Source: Thiotrichaceae bacterium (GTDB taxonomy: Bacteria > Pseudomonadota > Gammaproteobacteria > Thiotrichales > Thiotrichaceae). From it: a stretch of 34,734 nt of DNA. Positions 29,776-34,734 of this stretch are shown piece after piece. The notes under the pieces are model-generated. The model ran no database searches, was not told the DNA's origin, and saw only the letters and a program-made list of their open reading frames with translations. The stretch lies in NCBI GenBank assembly GCA_026988095.1, contig JALSLX010000142.1, positions 1-34,734 on the forward strand, written 5' to 3'. Made by a program: the position numbers and the translations under genes. The stretch's first letter is position 1, and each line of letters opens with the position of its first letter.

Positions 29776-30774
29776 TTGTCTAATTCAACCGATTTACTAA
29801 AACCCCGTAATATCCAAGTCAAAGACTTGGGTAGCTACACTTCTAAAATTGTTTTAGAGCCATTAGAGCGTGGATTTGGCCATACTTTAGGTAATGCTCT
29901 GCGTAGAATATTATTGTCATCTATCCCAGGTTGTGCTGTTACTGAAGCAAAAATTACTGGTGTGGAGCATGAATATACAGCTGTTGAAGGTATTCAAGAA
30001 GATGTTGTTGATATTCTTTTAAATTTGAAAAAATTAGCTTTCCGTCTTAATTCGAAAGATGATGTATGGCTTGATATCCGTAAGAAAGGTCCTTGTACAG
30101 TCACAGCTGCTGATATACAACTTGATCATGATGTTGAAATTGTTGATCCTGATGCGATTATTTGTACACTAACTACTGATTACGAAATTGAAATGTCTAT
30201 TCGAGTTGAAATTGGGCGAGGCTATCAACCAGCATCAGTACGGCGTGGGCCTGATTCTCCTGAGCTACCATTAGGCACATTGATACTTGATGCATCTTTT
30301 AGTCCTATTTCTCGAGTGTCTTACGATGTTGAAAGTGCTCGTGTTGAAAATCGTACTGACTTAGATAAGTTGATTATTGAGCTTCAAACTGATGGCTCTA
30401 TAGATGCTGAAGAGACCATTAGTGATGCTGCTACAGTACTACATGAACAACTGGCAGTTTTCTTTGACCTGACAATTATTGAAGCTGAGCCAGAAGTGGA
30501 ACCCGAACCAGAGATTGATCCAGTACTTTTACGCCCTGTTGATGATTTGGAGCTTACGGTACGCTCTGCAAATTGTTTGAAGGCTGAGCAAGTATATTAT
30601 ATCGGTGATTTAGTGCAGAAAACAGAAAATGAATTGTTGAAGACTCCCAATCTTGGTAAGAAATCACTAACTGAGATTAAGGATATACTTGCTTCTCATG
30701 GATTAACTCTCGGGGCAAGACTTGAAAATTGGCCACCGGCATCAATTGATAATAGTGATACTAGGGTTGCTTAA
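29776..30774 (+). CDS. rpoA: DNA-directed RNA polymerase subunit alpha
   Basis: Alpha dimers start assembly of core RNA polymerase, and the C-terminal domain binds UP elements and activators. The 332-residue product (E. coli 329) has the N-terminal assembly domain with [20 protein letters not shown] and the acidic linker [12 protein letters not shown]. The C-terminal domain follows, where R263 in [10 protein letters not shown] matches E. coli R265. The start is TTG; GAGG lies eight bases before it and no nearby ATG or GTG gives the family N-terminus. It is the only TTG start among the housekeeping genes here. Confidence 0.97.
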   Translation: MSNSTDLLKPRNIQVKDLGSYTSKIVLEPLERGFGHTLGNALRRILLSSIPGCAVTEAKITGVEHEYTAVEGIQEDVVDILLNLKKLAFRLNSKDDVWLDIRKKGPCTVTAADIQLDHDVEIVDPDAIICTLTTDYEIEMSIRVEIGRGYQPASVRRGPDSPELPLGTLILDASFSPISRVSYDVESARVENRTDLDKLIIELQTDGSIDAEETISDAATVLHEQLAVFFDLTIIEAEPEVEPEPEIDPVLLRPVDDLELTVRSANCLKAEQVYYIGDLVQKTENELLKTPNLGKKSLTEIKDILASHGLTLGARLENWPPASIDNSDTRVA

Positions 30775-30847
30775 AATAGAAATATTATTCTAGCTCTTTT
30801 TTACAATACTAAATTGAACAATATATAACGAAATTAAGGTTTAAAAA

Positions 30848-31222
30848 ATGCGTCATCGTAAAATAGGTCGACAATTAAGTCGCAACAGCAGTCATCGTAA
30901 AGCAACATTACAAAGTTTATCAGTTGCATTAATCAAGCATGGCGCTATCAAAACTACAGTTGCTAAAGCTAAAGAGCTCCGCCGTGTAGCTGAGCCTTTA
31001 GTGACTCGAGCCAAAGTTGATTCAGTACATAACCGCAGAACAGCATTTTCACGTTTACGTGATAAAGAGTGTGTTGGTTTATTATTTAATGAACTTGGTC
31101 CTCGCTATAAAGAGCGACCAGGTGGTTACACTCGTATTATTAAGTGCGGATACCGTTCTGGAGATAATGCTCCAATGGCTTATATTGAGTTTGTAGATAG
31201 GCCAGAGCTAGCTTCTGAATAG
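30848..31222 (+). CDS. rplQ: 50S ribosomal protein L17
   Basis: L17 lies at the tunnel exit rim. The 124-residue product (E. coli 127) starts [19 protein letters not shown], the family signature, and ends [25 protein letters not shown] precedes the ATG. It is the last gene of the alpha operon, followed 36 bases later by a strong terminator. Confidence 0.99.
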   Translation: MRHRKIGRQLSRNSSHRKATLQSLSVALIKHGAIKTTVAKAKELRRVAEPLVTRAKVDSVHNRRTAFSRLRDKECVGLLFNELGPRYKERPGGYTRIIKCGYRSGDNAPMAYIEFVDRPELASE

Positions 31223-31258
31223 CTAATTTATTGTTATCTTTTGTGATAATACGATGTG

Positions 31259-31290
31259 AAAAAAGCTAGGAATATTCCTAGCTTTTTTTT
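31259..31290. terminator. Bidirectional terminator closing the ribosomal cluster
   Basis: AAAAAAGCTAGGA and TCCTAGCTTTTTT form a 13 bp perfect stem around ATAT, with extra T at 31289-31290. A runs on one side and T runs on the other let it stop both the rplQ transcript and the convergent minus-strand gene. The last codons and stop of that gene lie inside it. Confidence 0.93.
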
Positions 31291-31553
31291 GCTAAATATT
31301 TGCAGGAAGAATTTCTTAGCGATTTGATACAAACTCGTCTATAATTTTTATCACTAGAGTAGTTATGAAGTCTAAATTTTATTCCTGTCCATGATTCAAG
31401 TTCCATCAAGCAGTTAGTTATTGCGTCATCTGTAATATTCGTTAATACTCCTATAGTCTCATCATTTGTTTTAACGCTCAGATAGCATTCTGTTGCGCCA
31501 GCTAAATGGCAAACTCTTCTTACTATTTCTTTATTAGGGACTGTAGATGTCAT
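31278..31553 (-). CDS. Small hypothetical protein
   Basis: This 91-residue protein is not recognised. It has no signal peptide or membrane segment, five cysteines (15, 23, 48, 75, 83) and a basic C-terminus (YRRVCIKSLRNSSCKYLAKK). A tryptophan-containing central stretch, ELESWTGIKFRLHNYSS, reads like a folded alpha/beta protein rather than noise. No good Shine-Dalgarno sequence is visible before the ATG. It converges on rplQ: its stop codon TAG lies in the stem of the shared terminator. It is divergent from the membrane protein at 31636. It may be real, but the evidence is only an open frame in a gap not otherwise used. Confidence 0.45.
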   Translation of the reverse strand: MTSTVPNKEIVRRVCHLAGATECYLSVKTNDETIGVLTNITDDAITNCLMELESWTGIKFRLHNYSSDKNYRRVCIKSLRNSSCKYLAKKS

Positions 31554-31583
31554 TATTTTTCATTGATAAGTATCATTGACGCA

Positions 31584-31611
31584 TTGAGGGAAATGATTAA
31601 ACTTCTATATT
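31584..31611 (+). promoter_or_regulatory. Promoter for the membrane protein and bioB
   Basis: TTGAGG (31584-31589), a 16 bp spacer and TATATT (31606-31611) lie 25 bases before the ATG of the small membrane protein. It would give a very short leader and transcribe that gene and bioB together. The G/C-rich discriminator seen at the ribosomal promoters is absent (the next bases are TTAAAAA), so no stringent control is suggested. Confidence 0.55.
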
Positions 31612-31635
31612 TTAAAAATATTAACTTAAACTAAG

Positions 31636-32016
31636 ATGACTAGCCAAGAATCAAATATAGTAACTGCCGCACAATCTAAAAGAAGCGCTAAAACGTTTAA
31701 TTATGGAAATATTGTTTCCGTATTAATTCCGTTTCCATTATTCATATTTTGGTTTGGTGCTTCTATGTTTGTATACGCTATGTACCGCCACCATCCTAAT
31801 TTACGTGTTGGTTATTATACGCAAATGGCAGCTTACAACTATTACGCTTTGGCGGGTTTTTTATCAGTTGTTTTATTATTTGCTCCAGGTGATTTCTTTT
31901 TTGTTTATGGGTGGGTGTTATGGTTGGGATGTGCGATATTTTTGATTCCTTTATCTATACGAGAGATAATTAAGATAAATAATGAAGAATGGCATGATGT
32001 TAAAATTAAGGAGTAA
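31636..32016 (+). CDS. Small inner membrane protein upstream of bioB
   Basis: This 126-residue protein is not recognised. It has a polar N-terminal tail of about 25 residues. Three hydrophobic segments follow at about 27-49 (VSVLIPFPLFIFWFGASMFV), 67-83 and 87-107, and a charged C-terminal tail (NNEEWHDVKIKE). Between helices one and two is an aromatic and basic loop, YRHHPNLRVGYYTQ. The N-terminus is rich in K and R, so it is probably cytoplasmic. It ends nine bases before bioB and probably shares its transcript, but nothing in the protein points to biotin transport. Confidence 0.75.
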   Translation: MTSQESNIVTAAQSKRSAKTFNYGNIVSVLIPFPLFIFWFGASMFVYAMYRHHPNLRVGYYTQMAAYNYYALAGFLSVVLLFAPGDFFFVYGWVLWLGCAIFLIPLSIREIIKINNEEWHDVKIKE

Positions 32017-32025
32017 TAAAAAATA

Positions 32026-33003
32026 GTGAGTAATAAAAGTAATATTGTGCGCAATGATTGGAAAATAGAAGAAATAGAATCACTTTTTCAGCTGCCATTT
32101 AATGATCTTATCTATCAATCGCATTCCATTCATAGGAATAACTTTAATCATAATGAGGTTCAAGTTAGTACACTTCTTAGTATTAAAACAGGAGCTTGTC
32201 CTGAAGATTGTTCCTATTGTTCTCAAAGCTCACGTAATGATACAGGGCTTGAACGTGAACGTTTATTGCCTATACATGAAGTAGTTGATGCGGCAACCCT
32301 TGCTAAAAATAATGGGGCAACGCGATTTTGTATGGGGGCTGCTTGGCGCAATCCTACAGAGAAAAGTTTAGATCATGTGATACAAATGGTAGAAGCTGTC
32401 AAAGCTCTAGATATGGAAACCTGTGTGACTCTTGGTATGTTGAAGCCACAACAGGCTGAAAAGCTTAAGGCCTCTGGTTTGGACTATTACAATCATAATT
32501 TAGACACATCTCCAGAATTTTATGGTTCTGTTATTACAACACGAACATATCAGGAACGTTTGGATACATTAGCTCATGTAAGAAATGCTGGTATAAATGT
32601 TTGTTCTGGAGGAATACTTGGGATGGGTGAAACCCAACGGGATAGGGCGCGCTTGCTTCAAGAGCTTGCTAATTTGCCTGAGCACCCAGGTTCTGTTCCT
32701 ATAAATGACTTGGTTCAAATTAAGGGCACTCCATTAGCTGGGATTGATAATCTTGATCCATTTGAGTTTATTCGTACTGTCGCAGTAGCTCGTATTATTA
32801 TGCCAAAAGCCTATGTTCGCCTTTCAGCAGGTCGAACAGAAATGAATGACGAAATGCAGTCACTTTGTTTTTTTGCAGGCGCTAACTCGATGTTCTATGG
32901 AGAGCGACTACTTACTACAGACAACCCAGAAGAAAGTCATGATAAGCAATTATTTGCGCGCTTAGGTATACAGAATGAAACGCGAAAGGTTTCTGCGCCA
33001 TAG
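32026..33003 (+). CDS. bioB: Biotin synthase
   Basis: BioB is the radical SAM enzyme that inserts sulfur into dethiobiotin to make biotin. The 325-residue product has the SAM 4Fe-4S motif at C58, C62 and C65 (CPEDCSYC). The 2Fe-2S cluster ligands are C102, C133, C193 and R265, each offset by five from E. coli C97, C128, C188 and R260. So it should be active. It is about 20 residues shorter than E. coli (346), mainly at the C-terminal tail. The start is GTG, with AGGAG 12 bases upstream, a long spacing. No other bio gene is in the window. Confidence 0.97.
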   Translation: MSNKSNIVRNDWKIEEIESLFQLPFNDLIYQSHSIHRNNFNHNEVQVSTLLSIKTGACPEDCSYCSQSSRNDTGLERERLLPIHEVVDAATLAKNNGATRFCMGAAWRNPTEKSLDHVIQMVEAVKALDMETCVTLGMLKPQQAEKLKASGLDYYNHNLDTSPEFYGSVITTRTYQERLDTLAHVRNAGINVCSGGILGMGETQRDRARLLQELANLPEHPGSVPINDLVQIKGTPLAGIDNLDPFEFIRTVAVARIIMPKAYVRLSAGRTEMNDEMQSLCFFAGANSMFYGERLLTTDNPEESHDKQLFARLGIQNETRKVSAP

Positions 33004-33200
33004 TCTATAATATAGGAACTAGTTATCTATGAACCATTTTAGAATTTTAGTTGTAATTTTATAAATCATCCATCCGTTTCTCGGGAATAGTTTGAAACTT
33101 CTGTTAACTTATGGCAGGATTATACCCAATCAATAATTATAATAATAAATTGTGATTTTCAGATGTGTATTCACATTTACAATCATCTTAGGGGTAAGTT

Positions 33201-34577
33201 TTGATTTTTTCTTTGTTGGGTCAATACAAGATATTTTTCTTAAATCCTTATGTACAGCATAAAGCGTTAGTTTTTATTGCAGTATTATTTCTATTTTTTA
33301 TTTTCTTTTCTCTTAATGCCGCCCAATTAGTGGATAGTGATGGTGATGGTCTTTCTGATCAATACGAAGAAAAAATAGGGACAGAAGCTTTTCTTTCGGA
33401 TACTGATGGTGATGGTGTTGATGATGGTGTCGAAGTTGGCGCAGATCTTGATAATCCACTGGATACTGATGGAGATAAGCGAATCGATGCTCTTGATTAT
33501 GATGATGACGATGATGGTCTTCCAACAATACTCGAGAATAAGTCAATAGAGTTTTCTGATATTGATAAAGATGGAATAAAAAATTATTTAGATAGTGATT
33601 CAGATAATGATGGTGTTAGTGATGGCCTAGAAGCTGGGTATCAAAATAAAGATAAGAACTTAGATGGTATTGATGATGCCTTTGATATTGAGCACAAAGG
33701 AGGTATTGATAAAAATGGAGATGGCATTACTGACAGTTTAAAACTCCCTGATTTTAATAATGACGGTATTGTAGATTATTTAGATCCGAATTATAGTGAT
33801 TCTACACTTTTAGTTAATAATCAGATTATACCTATTTTTTTAACAAAAAATACTAAGAAAAAAAACACCATCACAGGAAAATTAAAAACTGTTAAAAATT
33901 CTACTAATATTAAGAAAAAGTTAAATAGATATACAGACAGTGATAATGATGGTCTGTTAGACAGCCAAGAAAAAATTCTGGGTACAAATCCCCTTAAACG
34001 TGATAGTGATGGAGATAGTGTTTCGGATGCTGTTGAAATTGGTATTGATATCAATGCACCACAAGATTCTGATCATGATGGTGTAATAGATGCACTAGAT
34101 CCTGATGATGATAACGATGGTGTCTTAACTAAGTATGAAGACCTTAATAGAGATGGTACTCCAATTAATGATGATACAGATGATGATGGGGTGCCAAATT
34201 ATTTAGATGGAAATGATGATGGTGATGATACGTTGACCATTGTTGAAGGTGGTATATTAGATACTGATAATGATGGAATTGTTGATTATTTAGATAAAAA
34301 TGATGGTAAGAAAGATACTGTTGTTTCTTTGAATAAGGTTAATGAGAATATTGTTTCTGGTCAACCAGAAATTGTAGTTCTTTTTGATGGTAATGCCGAG
34401 AGTGCAGAAGATCTTCCTAGTGATAGTTTTTCAGATGTTGCTAAAAAATTACTTACTGATGTGACAGGAGAGGATGATCTTATAAAAGAAAAAGAAGCTT
34501 CTAAACTGAGTAAGAGTACTCAGATGACTAAGATAAAAAAGACGGGAGCAGCTACTTGGTCTTGGGCATTCTTCTAG
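33201..34577 (+). CDS. Secreted thrombospondin type 3 repeat (Asp-rich calcium-binding) protein
   Basis: The 458-residue protein starts at TTG with AGGGG six bases before it. A signal segment (22-40) ends in NAA, a plausible signal peptidase site. Then come two blocks of thrombospondin type 3-like repeats such as DSDGDGLSD, DTDGDGVDD and DSDNDGVSDG (about 45-200 and 245-368). They are joined by a Lys/Thr-rich linker (214-243). Such repeats bind calcium and usually stiffen surface or secreted proteins. Block 2 looks like a copy of the start of block 1. The C-terminus, TGAATWSWAFF, stops abruptly, and an insertion sequence begins 33 bases later. No enzymatic domain is visible. Confidence 0.85.
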   Translation: MIFSLLGQYKIFFLNPYVQHKALVFIAVLFLFFIFFSLNAAQLVDSDGDGLSDQYEEKIGTEAFLSDTDGDGVDDGVEVGADLDNPLDTDGDKRIDALDYDDDDDGLPTILENKSIEFSDIDKDGIKNYLDSDSDNDGVSDGLEAGYQNKDKNLDGIDDAFDIEHKGGIDKNGDGITDSLKLPDFNNDGIVDYLDPNYSDSTLLVNNQIIPIFLTKNTKKKNTITGKLKTVKNSTNIKKKLNRYTDSDNDGLLDSQEKILGTNPLKRDSDGDSVSDAVEIGIDINAPQDSDHDGVIDALDPDDDNDGVLTKYEDLNRDGTPINDDTDDDGVPNYLDGNDDGDDTLTIVEGGILDTDNDGIVDYLDKNDGKKDTVVSLNKVNENIVSGQPEIVVLFDGNAESAEDLPSDSFSDVAKKLLTDVTGEDDLIKEKEASKLSKSTQMTKIKKTGAATWSWAFF

Positions 34578-34610
34578 AAATAATTTTTACCGTTTGCTAA
34601 GCGGCTTTAA

Positions 34611-34734
34611 GAGACTGTAACTAATTCTGTGTAACTGCCCGTTTTAAACATAGTCTTTTAGTCGGTCTTCAAACTCGATAATAAACCTATTCAATGCTGG
34701 TTTCCAATTTCTAATTGGCATTGTCCATTTCTTT
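34611..34734 (-). mobile_element. IS256-family insertion sequence, one end
   Basis: The element begins with GAGACTGTAACTAATTCTGT and continues to GCCC at 34640, the terminal inverted repeat type of IS256-family elements (TTACACAGAATT...TTACAGTCTC on the other strand). The transposase stop is just inside. The element runs past the window end, so its far end and target duplication cannot be seen. Confidence 0.9.
34644..34734 (-). CDS. IS256-family transposase, C-terminal end only
   Basis: The last 29 residues are readable on the minus strand: KKWTMPIRNWKPALNRFIIE and then FEDRLKDYV, followed by TAA. This is the characteristic C-terminus of IS256-type (mutator-like DDE) transposases, which typically end near KWTMPI..W..AL..F...FE.RL. 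The catalytic residues lie outside the window. The reading direction is toward the Asp-rich protein gene, so the two are convergent. Confidence 0.9.
   Translation of the reverse strand, partial: KKWTMPIRNWKPALNRFIIEFEDRLKDYV

Noticed and set aside
33004-33200. Promoter for the Asp-rich protein
   Set aside because: The A/T-rich gap has TTGAAA and TTATAC, but their spacing (22 bp) is too long for a credible sigma-70 promoter; only a small ATGTG/CACAT hairpin (33163-33176) is visible.
33313-33546. Histidine-rich minus-strand frame, possible metal-binding protein
   Set aside because: The histidines come from ATC/ATG-type complements of the Asp codons (GAT, GAC) of the calcium-binding repeats on the other strand.

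Overview
The window is the ribosomal protein and RNA polymerase super-cluster of an A+T-rich gammaproteobacterium. Three things point there: tRNA-Trp sits between a tuf gene and secE; the rpoBC operon runs straight into rpsL-rpsG-fusA-tuf, as in pseudomonads and marine relatives rather than in Escherichia coli; and the protein lengths and motifs are gammaproteobacterial throughout. The genus cannot be named from the sequence alone.

Layout. Positions 1-302 are the 3' end of one tuf copy. A strong promoter follows, then tRNA-Trp, secE, nusG, rplK, rplA, an L10-type leader, rplJ, rplL, a hairpin-rich attenuator region, rpoB, rpoC and a strong terminator (12736-12767). A consensus promoter then starts the str group: rpsL, rpsG, fusA, a second complete tuf and rpsJ. 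A structured gap with a probable promoter (17645-17908) precedes rplC-rplD-rplW-rplB-rpsS-rplV-rpsC-rplP-rpmC-rpsQ, the spc genes rplN-rplX-rplE-rpsN-rpsH-rplF-rplR-rpsE-rpmD-rplO-secY-rpmJ, and the alpha genes rpsM-rpsK-rpsD-rpoA-rplQ. These end at a bidirectional terminator (31259-31290). All genes to this point are on the + strand. Together they supply the ribosome, core RNA polymerase, the elongation factors and two subunits of the Sec translocon.

The last 3.4 kb is accessory. It holds a small minus-strand unknown gene, a small three-helix membrane protein probably transcribed with bioB (biotin synthase), a secreted thrombospondin type 3 (calcium-binding Asp-rich repeat) protein, and the end of an IS256-family insertion sequence that runs off the window.

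I found no hidden novel system: over 90 percent of the window is canonical housekeeping DNA. The observations most worth a second look are a G/C-rich discriminator shared by four promoters, related leader hairpins before rpsL and rplC, a five-hairpin array between rplL and rpoB, a roughly 33-residue insertion in RpoB, a nine-G tract in secY, the internally duplicated and abruptly ending Asp-rich protein beside the IS, and window ends that look like assembly breakpoints in repeats.
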